A stretch of 64,000 nucleotides of DNA, from assembly GCA_963729795.1 (NCBI GenBank), contig CAVSPC010000012.1:1-64000 (forward strand). The letters are read 5' to 3'. This stretch comes from CAWBBA01 sp963729795. GTDB taxonomy: Bacteria > Desulfobacterota > Desulfomonilia > Desulfomonilales > Desulfomonilaceae. Position numbers and translations under genes: made by a program. Below, piece by piece: positions 50,737 to 60,222 of this stretch. Positions within the stretch are counted from its first letter, which is position 1; the number at the start of each line of letters is the position of its first letter. The notes under the pieces are model-generated. The model worked only from the letters and a program-made list of their open reading frames with translations. It was not told the origin of the DNA and made no database searches.

Positions 50737-51828
50737 ATGCAATTCCTCTCAAACCTCTTCTTACCGTTCCTGGACTGGATACAGATAGAGATTACTTCTC
50801 ATTGCAATGCCGAATGCGTTTATTGCCCGCATTGCGTATTCAAGCAATCCTGGCATGCCGCACATATGCCCTTGGAGGTTTTCAAAGAGCTGGCACCCGC
50901 GTTTCGTAGAACGAATCTGGTATATCTGCAAGGGTGGGGTGAACCGCTCCTTCACCCCCAATTCTTTGAAATGCTCCGCATCGCGAAAGTTTGTGGGGCA
51001 CAGGTGGGAACCACAACAAACGGCATGCTTTGCGATGCCAAAACTGCGGAGCGCATGGTCATGGGAGGCTTGGACATTGTCGGCTTCTCGTTGGCAGGAA
51101 CGGATGAATCCCAGGACAAGGTCAGACGCCTCACTCGGATCAGGAATGTTCTACAGGCCATCAGGCGTATAGATGACATCAAGAAAAGTTGCGGAGCTTA
51201 TACTCCCGAAGTGCATGTAGCGTATATTTGGCTCCGCTCGCAGATCAATGCTCTGAAGGGATTGCCCGCGCTTCTCGAGGGCACTGGGGTCAGCCAAGTG
51301 GTTGTGACTACTCTTGACTTTGTTCCGCATCCGGACCTCGCAACAGAGACTCTCCACGCTCGAGACCAAGATGAGGAAATGTTTCTTCGCCGCATGATTT
51401 CAGAGGTGGGCGAGGAGGGGAAAGAACGTGGGTTAGAGATCTTTTTCCGGCTTGTGGAACGATACAAGCAGCCCAGGGCATGCACGGAAAACGTGACGAA
51501 ATCGCTTTTCATCTCTTCCCTGGGATTTGTATCTCCCTGCGTTTTCAGGAACCTGCCGATTGTTCAAGGCTCCGGCTCCGGGGCACTAGAGGGAGCGGTG
51601 CCACCGACTCTAAGATATGGCAACATAAACGACAGAAGCCTTCCTCAGATTTGGAGGGAGAGGTCCTACAGAGCGTTTCGGAGGGATCACACCAAGGGGC
51701 GCGCGACTCGTTACTGCGGTGACTGTCCCAAATTATTCTGCTCAACTTATGCGTTCAGATTGCCCGCCACGTGTAGTCCCCAAAACTGGGGATTTGCCTG
51801 GTTTGGAAAGGGCACCCCCACTGCGTGA
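50737..51828 (+). CDS. Radical SAM/SPASM-type protein
   Basis: Protein of 363 residues. IQIEITSHCNAECVYCP holds the CxxxCxxC cluster; LQGWGEPLLHP replaces GGEP; TTTNGMLC follows. The C-terminal region has Cys for auxiliary clusters (SSLGFVSPCVFRN, YCGDCPKLFC), as in SPASM enzymes that modify peptides. It is last in the plus-strand cluster. A candidate peptide substrate has not been found nearby except for the 50-residue Cys-rich protein at 42109. Confidence 0.85.
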   Translation: MQFLSNLFLPFLDWIQIEITSHCNAECVYCPHCVFKQSWHAAHMPLEVFKELAPAFRRTNLVYLQGWGEPLLHPQFFEMLRIAKVCGAQVGTTTNGMLCDAKTAERMVMGGLDIVGFSLAGTDESQDKVRRLTRIRNVLQAIRRIDDIKKSCGAYTPEVHVAYIWLRSQINALKGLPALLEGTGVSQVVVTTLDFVPHPDLATETLHARDQDEEMFLRRMISEVGEEGKERGLEIFFRLVERYKQPRACTENVTKSLFISSLGFVSPCVFRNLPIVQGSGSGALEGAVPPTLRYGNINDRSLPQIWRERSYRAFRRDHTKGRATRYCGDCPKLFCSTYAFRLPATCSPQNWGFAWFGKGTPTA

Positions 51829-51953
51829 CACCATTTCGCCTTCACACTTTTAAACAGCCCTGAACTACCTGGGCCACCAAAGGCAGGAGAGCCGAGACTC
51901 CTCAGCTCCCCCATGCACCCGTACATTGTTTTGGTCCACGGATGCCAAATCGC

Positions 51954-53739
51954 TTAGAAAGCGCCATCAGGCAAGTCAACGACTTCGCGGGACGGCTTTT
52001 TGCAGGTCTCCAAGCGAGCGTTCAGTGCAGGCAGTGTAATCTCCGCGAAGTACGTCGCTTGCATCACCTTGCCAACGTAGAAATCTTGCTTATCGCCTTC
52101 GTCGATCTTTCTCTGTGCGACCGCTGCCAGGTCCAGGAGGCGCCATACCATGATTGCGTCACCGTAGCACAAGAGCGCAGGATGCGTCTTCGATCCCCAC
52201 TGGAGAACGTCGGATTGAATGGTATTCGCCATTGCCAGCGTCATCTCCTGCAAGCCTACTGCGGCATCTGCCAAAGATCGGACATGGTTACCAAGCACCG
52301 GGTGATCCCCGTATCTAGTGCAGAATGCTCGAAGTTCGCCAAGAAAAGCCTTTATGGGCGCTCCTCCATCCTTGATCAACTTACGCCCCATAAGATCCAT
52401 TGACATAATGCCGTTTGTTCCCTCGTACAGGGATAGGATCTTCGCGTCTCTCATGTATTGTTCAAGAGGATAGTCCCTTGTAAAGCCATATCCGCCCAGG
52501 CACTGGATCGCATATTCACAAACCCTGAAACCGGTTTCGGAGGCATAAGCTTTAATGATCGGCGTTATGAACTCCACCAGGGCATTGTAACGTGCCCTCT
52601 CCTTCTCATCTTCCGATTCTTCGGATAGATCCAGCCAGTAACCCGCGGTATAAGCCATCGATCGCATGCCATCCACCGCGGCCTTCATCCAGAGGAGCAT
52701 TCGGCGAACGTCCGGATGATTTATGATCGGAACCTCTCCAGATTTCCTACGGGCCAGATCATGTCCCTGAATCCTTTCCTTTGTATAAGCGAGGGCATTC
52801 AGGTACGCAGTTGCCGCAATCCCGATTCCGCCCACGCCCACGTTGATGCGAGCACTATTCATCATCTGGAACATGTGAGCGAGACCTTTGTTGGCCTCTC
52901 CGCACAAGTAGCCAATGCAGCCGTCATTGTCTCCAAAGTTGAGTACACACGTGGGGGATGCGTGCAGACCCATCTTCTGTTCCACCCCGACGCAAACAAC
53001 GTCGTTCGGTTCCCCCAAAGAACCGTCATCCCGCACCCTTATTTTCGGAACAACAAACAGCGAGATCCCTTTCGTCCCGGCAGGTGCGCCCTCTATTCGG
53101 GCCAAAGCCAGGTGAATAACATTTTCGGTGAGATCGTGATCTCCCCACGTTATAAACATCTTGGTTCCTTTGATCCGGTAATGATCGCCCTCCGGAATCG
53201 CCTTTGTTCTGATGGCAGCCCACGTTTGAACCGGCCTGCGGTTCGGTGAGACACATAGTTCCAGACCATTTGCCTGAATACATGTTGGCAACGTACCGCT
53301 CCTGAAGTTCTTTCGTGCCGAAACACTCGATCAGATGCCCGGCACCATGAGTGAGACTGGGGGCCATGTGAAAAGAGATGCACGCGCCGTACATGAGGTC
53401 GTTAATGACGATTCCCATCAAGTGAGGAAAGCCCTGCCCTCCGTATTCTGCATCGCCGGTAGGCGCGATCCAGCCGTTTTCGCCGTAAAGCCGAAATGCA
53501 TCCCGATAACCGGGGGCACAACAAACATTACCTGCCCCGAGAGTGCAGCCGTGCTTATCACCGACCTCCTGGAGCGGTCCCACGACACCCGTGGCGAATT
53601 TGGCCGCTTCGGCGACCAACATGTCCAATGTCTCCACATCAAGTTCGTGGTACCTGGGGAGTTTACAAAGGTCCCCGTAGTTAAGCTGTTCCTTCAGAAT
53701 AAAATAGATATCCTGCTCACTTACCTTGAAATGTGTCAT
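51954..53739 (-). pseudogene. Acyl-CoA dehydrogenase with one frameshift
   Basis: Together the two frames encode about 594 residues of the long acyl-CoA dehydrogenase type (DmdC-like). The N-terminal extension starts FKVSEQDIYFILKEQLNYG. LTEPQAGSNVG marks the FAD/substrate site, then IRTKAIPEGDHYRIKGTKMFITWGDHD, and later AIQCLGGYGFTRDYPLEQYMRD with YEGTNGIMSMDL, with the catalytic acid region in this part. Frame changes near 53217: one extra T on the coding strand after AGSNVG. Without that base the family sequence reads through. It may be a real pseudogene or a sequencing error. Confidence 0.85.
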
Positions 53740-54544
53740 CAGTCTGCTCCTCCGATTCGAATCTTAGCCGTGTGTTTCTCAATAGATTCCCCGATCGCGA
53801 TATCGTATTCCCCAAGCATAGTTCCGTTGACGAGTACGCCCGACAGCAAGTATCTTCTCTATAGAAAGGCAACTATCGTGCCAAAAGTTCGGACATAGAG
53901 CCGTGGAGCCGAATGCCAACCATTTGCCGGCTCCTTTCCGGATCGTATCCCCGTCTGTAGATTGTTTTGTCCATTGATGGCCTCTGTAGAAGATGCTCTA
54001 CACGCTTGGCCGCGATCTCGCTAAGTTGTTATGAAGACTGATGGCTAAGAAGTTGATGGCTTCATTATGTATAACATACTCTACGTATAAATATTCGACA
54101 CAACCGGTCGGCCCGTTCCCTACTGCAAGTCAAAGCCTCTTCTTCATGCCTCATCTCCTCATTCTTTACAGCGGAATGTCCTTTGGCATGGCGCTATTAC
54201 TTGGGGTCTTCGAACTTGACTTGCATCACGATACTCCCTCAACCTGCGCACGCGACGCCGCCACCGGAGCATCGCAAGCCGTTGAATCGCATTTCATTTC
54301 GATCCACTCCGGCATGCTCCGGTCAGTTCTCCGGGACAAGCATCGGCTTAGGTGTACTCACGTTCAGGATTATAAAACGCCATCCGCCTATTGTCGATAA
54401 TGGCAATTTTAATGCCAATGCCAAGTAATGCTCTTGTCCTCTCACGCGACGCAGTTTGCGGAGACAAAGTTTGACTACGTCGTCGGATTTCTTTGACAGA
54501 TTGTAAAAATATTTGAATTTGCAGGACGCTGCGAGCACTCCAAC
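53740..54544. other. 800 bp without a supported gene
   Basis: Short frames on both strands have no motifs or binding sites. I see no repeat or RNA here. It contains the upstream region of the acyl-CoA dehydrogenase gene. Confidence 0.45.
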
Positions 54545-54910
54545 TTAGGAAGGCGTCTCCTCGATTACGTCCACAAGGTCGGGGTAAAAGGCCACGTAGT
54601 CCTTGATGTCAGCCACGGATGGGTATGGTGACTCGTAGCTCCAAACAGCGTTTTCCGCGGATCGGCCGTCTGCACTTATGCTGAAATAGCTTGCATCACC
54701 CTTGTATGGGCAATGAGTGGAGTGGCTGGTACGCTGAAGCGCGGCCAGGTCAACGTCTTCCCGCGGGATGTACTGGACCGGCGGCAATGTCGCCTCCCGG
54801 AGTGTCAATGCCCGCTTGCTGTCCGCAATGGTGCGGCCGTTAAAGGTTACTCGAACCCTGTTGGGGTTACGTTCAATCGTTATCGGATGATCCGGACCTG
54901 GAATTTTCAT
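54545..54910 (-). CDS. DUF427 protein
   Basis: Protein of 121 residues of the DUF427 family. RVRVTFNGRTIADSKRAL, VQYIPREDVDLAAL, STHCPYKGDASYFSI and AVWSYESPYPSVADIKDYVAFYPD are the family blocks. The function is not known. AGGAGA precedes the ATG at 54910. Confidence 0.9.
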   Translation of the reverse strand: MKIPGPDHPITIERNPNRVRVTFNGRTIADSKRALTLREATLPPVQYIPREDVDLAALQRTSHSTHCPYKGDASYFSISADGRSAENAVWSYESPYPSVADIKDYVAFYPDLVDVIEETPS

Positions 54911-55110
54911 TTTTGTCTCCTGTCGGCGCGAGCTCACTCCCGCGATTAATTCTTCGGAACGTATGGACCATAACGAGGATGGTTACGATGTGGTCTGATC
55001 CCGGACGTAACCATCGCTCCCCTTCCCCGCTATACTCTTTATCAAATATGGAGACGGCGTGCGGATCACGCAAGATAGTTGCAGGCTCGATGCGTGGCCG
55101 TGTGAGCAGC

Positions 55111-55326
55111 TTATGCGTAGAAGAGGCGTCGCCCTTTCGGCTCTGGAACTGGATCTCCAAACTCACGAGCTGTGTCAATCCATGATTGGATGGCCTCTTT
55201 TACGTTCTTCAAGGCCAGTTCTTCAGTTTCCCCATGCGCAATGCAGCCGGGCAGTTCGGGAACCTCCGCAACAAATGTCCGGTCTTCGTTGCTCCAGTAC
55301 ATGATGATTTCATATTGTTGCGGCAT
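55111..55326 (-). CDS. HicB-like antitoxin domain protein
   Basis: Protein of 71 residues with the HicB N-terminal fold: YEIIMYWSNEDRTFVAEVPELPGCIAHGETEELALKNVKEAIQSWIDTA. It lacks a C-terminal DNA-binding part, and no HicA is next to it, so it is a solo antitoxin or has another function. GGGAGGT precedes the ATG. It follows the HepT gene by 62 bp on the same strand. Confidence 0.85.
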   Translation of the reverse strand: MPQQYEIIMYWSNEDRTFVAEVPELPGCIAHGETEELALKNVKEAIQSWIDTAREFGDPVPEPKGRRLFYA

Positions 55327-55388
55327 CTACTGTTCACCTCCCAGCTTGTATTTCATAATTTTGCTCGGCGTACCTGATGGCCCGCGCG

Positions 55389-55745
55389 CTATTCGTCCAG
55401 CTCGCTGAAGTGTTCTGCCTGGAAGATCGCCAAGACCTGACGTCGCAACACCGGAACCTCATCGATCGCCGTTGCCCACACGATATCCCATTGCACCGCA
55501 AAATATGCGTGGACGGCTATATTGCGGAAGGCGATAATTTCGGGCCATTCTATCTGAGGGTGGGTCTCGCGAAACGACTGCGGGAGGTGCGCAGCGGCCT
55601 CTCCGATGACAATAAGCTTCTGAAGGACGGCGGCCTTATGCAATTCGCTGGCAAGGAACTTAGCCTGATCCATCTCTTTCACAAAGGTCTGAACCATGTC
55701 GCAGGCGTCAAGGATGTCCTTCAAATAGAGGTATTCACGCCGCAT
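55389..55745 (-). CDS. HepT-like HEPN toxin (DUF86)
   Basis: Protein of 118 residues of the DUF86/HepT family. The start MRREYLYLKDILDACD is typical. The RNase site is FRNIAVHAYF (R-x4-H), and the conserved helix LHKAAVLQKLIVIGEAAAHLP follows the usual pattern. It pairs with the nucleotidyltransferase gene, overlapping it by 11 bp. As known for HepT/MntA, the nucleotidyltransferase adds AMP to HepT and blocks it. Confidence 0.9.
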   Translation of the reverse strand: MRREYLYLKDILDACDMVQTFVKEMDQAKFLASELHKAAVLQKLIVIGEAAAHLPQSFRETHPQIEWPEIIAFRNIAVHAYFAVQWDIVWATAIDEVPVLRRQVLAIFQAEHFSELDE

Positions 55746-56043
55746 ACAATACTCGTGCTGTGGCCAAAACGTGGTCACGAATGATCGGCTTCAGACCATC
55801 CTTGGGGACTAAATCCACCTTGCGGCCAAGTAGGGCTTCCAGTTCGCGCTGCATTCGGGCCAGAGTTACAAAACTAACTCGTGCACCCGGTTGGAAGCTT
55901 ACCAACAGATCCACGTCACTATCGGAAGTGCTATCCAAGCGCAGCATGGACCCGAACAGCGCCAGTTCCCGCACCTGGTGTCGGCGACAGATGCTTGCGA
56001 GTTCTTCGATAGGAATGTTAAAAGACGCCACTTCGTTCATCAT
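55735..56043 (-). CDS. MntA-like nucleotidyltransferase antitoxin
   Basis: Protein of about 102 residues. Minimal nucleotidyltransferase with ELALFGSMLRLDSTSDSDVDLLVSF, i.e. the GSx10DxD site, and LLGRKVDLVPKDGL after it. It neutralises the HEPN toxin by modifying it. The start at 56043 (tandem ATGs) is a choice; the frame continues to 56085. Confidence 0.88.
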   Translation of the reverse strand: MMNEVASFNIPIEELASICRRHQVRELALFGSMLRLDSTSDSDVDLLVSFQPGARVSFVTLARMQRELEALLGRKVDLVPKDGLKPIIRDHVLATARVLYAA

Positions 56044-56520
56044 CGCACCGGTCGCAAGGGTTTCTTGTGTTTCATCACAGAGCAATGCACAGACCGCAAT
56101 AAAAGCTTACACTTTCTGGATGACTTTGCAAATTCCAAAAATCGGTTTGGCCTCCGCCAATAATTGAAGAACATGCCTGTTTAGGATCCACGATACGCAA
56201 CTGCACCGATCTGCATTTCTGTTGCGCAACGGCTTTCTTCTTCGGAGCAGCTAAGCAAGCCTTTTGTCAAGGTGACCTAAAGAGTGTTTGAGGTAGAGGA
56301 GAGGAAGATTTGGTGGTGCCAATTGTCTGATTGTATCCGACGAGTCCCCGAGGATCAGCAGTGAAAGTTCAAATGGACTCACTGTCATCGCTTGAGCCTT
56401 GAAGCCCCAAATACACGACCGATGCGGTTCTAGTCGGCCACCACATCCGCCGGCTATGGTTGGGCAAGGCTCGAGGAAATAGGGATAAGCTCTGAGCAGG
56501 TGCCTTTCTCTTTTGCACGG
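56044..56520. other. Intergenic, no gene seen
   Basis: About 480 bp between the HNH gene and the MntA gene. No supported frame, and no tRNA or clear repeat. Confidence 0.45.
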
Positions 56521-58220
56521 TCAGGGTAGCTCCGCGCCTTTTCCATTGTTGCATTTAGAGCAAAGGGTTCTCAGGTTATCAGTTTCCGTTTTGCCCCCGC
56601 TGACAATGGGTAAGATGTGGTCCACTTCTAGACGCACGGCATTATCCTCAGCGGCATCTGCTCCGCACAAAACGCAACGAAAGTCGTCACGAATGAATAT
56701 TCGCCATCTGAGCCTTGAGGTAAGTTTCCGGCGCTCCGTGTATGCTGCCTGTCGTGATACTGTGGATGTGACTGCCTTCTCCGTAGAAGAAGTTAATGTT
56801 TGAGCAGTTGCATGTGTCTCTCGGATTTGTGAGGGGCGTTGCGGCGCTTCTCCCATATGCTGTCCCTCGGATGCAGCGATTGCCCGGGCTATCGCTACGC
56901 GAGACTTGATCAGGATTTCCCTTGACCTGCCCGGCTTGTCACGCCATCGGAGATGCTGTTTCACCCAAGTCTTGCCTTCCACTTTATTACCCTGAGCATC
57001 CTTGCCGATATAGCCCGGAGCCAGAGTCCTCCAGAAGCCTGATACCTCAACTTGATAGTTTGGTGGGGTGTACCGACGGACCGTTCGGTGCTGAACCGGA
57101 CGTATAATTCGCAAAGCCGCTATCCTGCGAACCTTGATATCTGGTTCTGCACCCGAGTTCAGCGTCAGGCCTCGTGAAGATTGGTTGGTGGCAGATTGGC
57201 TTGGCTCCTTGATTTGCGCTTTAGGCAGTTCATCGCGAACGAGATCTATTTTGAACCTGAAATAGTGAGGAAGCGCCAGTGAAGCGCTGCAAAGTTCAAT
57301 CAAAGCTCGATAGGGTATCATCTCTTTCGCCAGGGAGTCCAGTGTCGCCTGTCTTTTCTCTGCTCCCAGACATGAGAGTGAAATAGGATCGTCGGTGACA
57401 ATTCGATAGTTGTTTCCCATATCAATGAATACGTACTGGATATCTTTTGCTCGGGTGTCAACGTTGAACCGGACGCAGCTGAAGTCTGATGCAGAAATCT
57501 GTTTTTCGCTCCGGCGAGGGCCTCTGGGCGGTGCTCACGTTTCGGATGAGGGCCTATATGTTCTCTGCCTGGTGTTATTCGGTGGACATCTGGAGCTTCC
57601 TGTTCTTTCAGGAGTTCATCAAAGTCTGCTACACGCCCGGCCGTCAAAAATACTGTTGCCTCATGACCGCATTTCACTAATGAGACTGATCCAAACCCAA
57701 AGTCATATTCTTGATTCGTCGAAAATGTCGTTTCGTCCACGGGCTCATAGTTTGTGTACGAATATATAGTTTCATCCTCCAAAAGACTAACGTAGGTCAG
57801 AGGGTCCATATTGCAATCAGGGCTGGTAGCAAAGTCGATGAAATCCCCAAATGAAAATGAATGATCCTTCTCAGGCTTCATAGTAAAGACACGACGTTCT
57901 GCGTTGTACTCGAAAAAACTTCTCATTATGTTGAAAGACGAGGGCATCTCGCCTCCATAATTGAACATTCGGCTACTGTATTCCGCCAAGAATTCACGAA
58001 GTTGTTTATCCGCAAGTAGACCTACTCCAGATCGAAAAGACTTCCTCCACAAATCTGCAGCTTCACGAGCATGTGTTCTTGCATCTCTCTCCATCTTTCT
58101 TGCCAAGACACGACGAACCTGTCTTGGGAGATTCTTGTCGACAAGATTCCCCTGTAATGTTCGCCGCGTCTGCTCTCGAAGTTTTTTCCAACTCTTGCTA
58201 TCGACAGGCACAGACTCCAC
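56521..58220 (-). pseudogene. HNH endonuclease-fusion protein with one frameshift
   Basis: The two overlapping frames together give about 565 residues. The N-terminal part (to about 235) is unassigned (SWKKLREQTRRTLQG, FNYGGEMPSSFNIMRSFFEY). The C-terminal part has an HNH nuclease: FRCVLCGADAAEDN, LEVDHILPIVSGGKTETDN and LCSKCNNGKG. The frame changes at an A-tract (57502-57506): five A on the coding strand where six would join ALAGAK to QISASDFSCVRFNVDT and so to DIQYVFIDMGNNYRIV. It may be an error, decay or slippage. It follows the trypsin-like protease gene by 90 bp. Confidence 0.75.
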
Positions 58221-58310
58221 TCCGCGATTTTTGTGTCATTTATGCCATGAGATTATCAGGCTCAGAGGCTTAAGCACATGAGGAGTTCCTCGCCAGCAAA
58301 TTGGCAAGCT

Positions 58311-58919
58311 TTAATCGCATGAAGGGGACTTCATTTCCTTTTTGAGAGCCTCCACTACATATGTGACATCACAAGCGCGGACCAGACTGACCCCTAGCGT
58401 CGCATTCTGGTCCAAGCCCTTGAGAACACCAGCAATTCGTGGTTCTCCAGGATAGTCTTCATCATGATAGCATATAGGACTCCCAGACATCCCTCGTTGA
58501 CTGAAGCCATCAAACCACAGATCTCCCTCGCCTAGCTGGCAGCGCCCTACGTAAGTGCCCTTAGGCCAAGGAGTGTTTTCGGCTAGAGACCTCATAACAA
58601 CAACTTCCTGACCCACTTTGAGACCAGTGGAATCTAGACATTTCAGAGGTACGTTGCGGATTCCCATATCGACTTCTATTCTAAAAGCTGCCACATCTCC
58701 GCCAAGGTCAAGTTTTACTATGCTGACTGGGAGCATTACCCATTTCTCGCCCCACAAAATTTGCAGATGTTCATTCGAACTACAATGGAATATCTGGTGG
58801 AGAGTTGTGATTAAGAATTGGCGCTTTCCTGCCTCTACCCCGAAGGCATGCCCTATACTGTAGCGCCCTGCTTGTGCATCCCGACACCTTATGTCAAAGA
58901 CGTATATTCCACGGCGCAT
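58311..58919 (-). CDS. Trypsin-like serine protease
   Basis: Protein of 202 residues with a trypsin fold and no signal peptide, so probably cytoplasmic. His in FLITTLHQIF, Asp in LDLGGDVAAFRI and Ser in SQRGMSGSPICY form the triad, and the GxSGSP motif is intact. ATG at 58919 follows GAGAGG. It lies just upstream of the HNH gene on the same strand; the two likely form one operon. Protease plus nuclease pairs occur in defence systems, where the protease acts on a partner after a trigger. Confidence 0.7.
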   Translation of the reverse strand: MRRGIYVFDIRCRDAQAGRYSIGHAFGVEAGKRQFLITTLHQIFHCSSNEHLQILWGEKWVMLPVSIVKLDLGGDVAAFRIEVDMGIRNVPLKCLDSTGLKVGQEVVVMRSLAENTPWPKGTYVGRCQLGEGDLWFDGFSQRGMSGSPICYHDEDYPGEPRIAGVLKGLDQNATLGVSLVRACDVTYVVEALKKEMKSPSCD

Positions 58920-59201
58920 TACAAGCCTCTCTATTGTTAGTAGTCGGATTCTAGGTCTGCACAAGTCTGGAGTCAAGATGGTTACAATGGATGTCGAAAA
59001 ACTGGACCACGAGTAATACTATTTCGCGCTTAAAAGGCTAATCAACCCACGTCCGGGCAGGGCCGGGACCGAGCAGCGACAAGATTCAGTCTACCTCCCT
59101 TTGAATCCGCTCGACTCCATTTGACACTTTGCCGATAGTTCACGAATTGCAGGAACCAAAACCGTAGGAACTTCCATCACAGTCTGCGCCCTATCCACGC
59201 T

Positions 59202-59417
59202 TCACGACCGTATCTCTTTCATAAGATCTTCGGCGGTGGTGGGATTACACCGACCTTGCGTAAACTCCTCACGGGACTCCCGAATATCTTGAGCCAGCCT
59301 CTTTCGGCCCTGCTCGGCCAGACGGCGCCAAACAATAACAATCAAGGCCTCTTGTTCGTCCGCAGATAACTTGTCCACCGCTTCCAGCACTTCTCCGAAG
59401 CATGCCGTATTTTCCAT
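59202..59417 (-). CDS. Small antitoxin-like protein
   Basis: Protein of 71 residues: VLEAVDKLSADEQEALIVIVWRRLAEQGRKRLAQDI, REEFTQGRCNPTTAEDLMKEI. This resembles small helical proteins that precede RelE/ParE toxins, but no toxin frame follows here. AGGAGAGGAG precedes the ATG. Confidence 0.6.
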   Translation of the reverse strand: MENTACFGEVLEAVDKLSADEQEALIVIVWRRLAEQGRKRLAQDIRESREEFTQGRCNPTTAEDLMKEIRS

Positions 59418-59571
59418 GACTCCTCTCCTGTGCGGCAGGCCCCGGTCTTTTCATGGCCCGTGTTGAACCGTCTCTTGACGATTCTCCCATCCCTCCTCAG
59501 TCTCGTGCAGTCGAAGCATACAGATAGGACGGGACCAATGTTGTTCTCCGGTCAGTCATAACGAAAACACA

Positions 59572-60188
59572 GGTAAGCCCCCGGCTTTGCCGGGGAGACT
59601 CCCAGAGGTTTGACCGTGTGAAGCAGCAGAGGCAACCTCCCAGACTACACAAACAATCAAGTCTGGGAGGTTTCAATGAAAGACGTGCAGAGTCTAAATC
59701 ACACGAGATGGGACTGCAAGTATCATGTGGTGTTCATTCCGAAGCGCCGCAAGAAAGCCATTTATGGGTCAATACGCAAGCATCTCGGCAGCATTTTTCA
59801 TGAGTTGGCCCGGCAGAAGGGGTCCAAGATTGTGGAGGGATGTTTGCGGGCGGACCATATACACATGTGCGTGAGTATTCCTCCAAAGTATGCTGTTTCG
59901 AGTGTCATCGGGTACATCAAGGGCAAAAGCGCTATTTCGATTGCGAGGAACATCAAGGGGAGAAAGCGGAATTTCACGGGAGAAAGCTTTTGGGCACGAG
60001 GTTTCTATGTTTCGACCGTAGGGCTCGATGAGGATTCAGTCAGAAAATACATACGCGATCAGGAGGCCGAAGACGCCCGTTTGGACCAACTCAATATGTT
60101 TGACGAAGACCCGCCCCCTTCAGGGGGCTCATGAGCCGGCCCCCTTGGGGGGCTAACAGAAATAAGCCCCCGGCTTTGCCGGGGGTCA
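59572..60188 (+). mobile_element. IS200/IS605-family element
   Basis: It has one TnpA gene and hairpins at both ends: CCCCGGC-TTT-GCCGGGG at 59579-59595 and the same at 60168-60185. The element has no TnpB. It inserts into single-stranded DNA without target duplication. Confidence 0.85.
59676..60134 (+). CDS. tnpA: IS200-type Y1 transposase
   Basis: Protein of 152 residues. The HUH motif is ADHIHMCVSIPP and the catalytic Tyr is in YVSTVGLDEDSVRKYI. The start follows GGGAGG. The frame is complete, so it may be active. Confidence 0.95.
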   Translation: MKDVQSLNHTRWDCKYHVVFIPKRRKKAIYGSIRKHLGSIFHELARQKGSKIVEGCLRADHIHMCVSIPPKYAVSSVIGYIKGKSAISIARNIKGRKRNFTGESFWARGFYVSTVGLDEDSVRKYIRDQEAEDARLDQLNMFDEDPPPSGGS

Positions 60189-60222
60189 TTTAACTAAGGC
60201 GTACTCAGCTCCTAATGCACCG

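Noticed and set aside
54041..54400. 119-residue plus-strand frame
   Set aside because: No motif, no binding site, and it overlaps other frames of equal quality.
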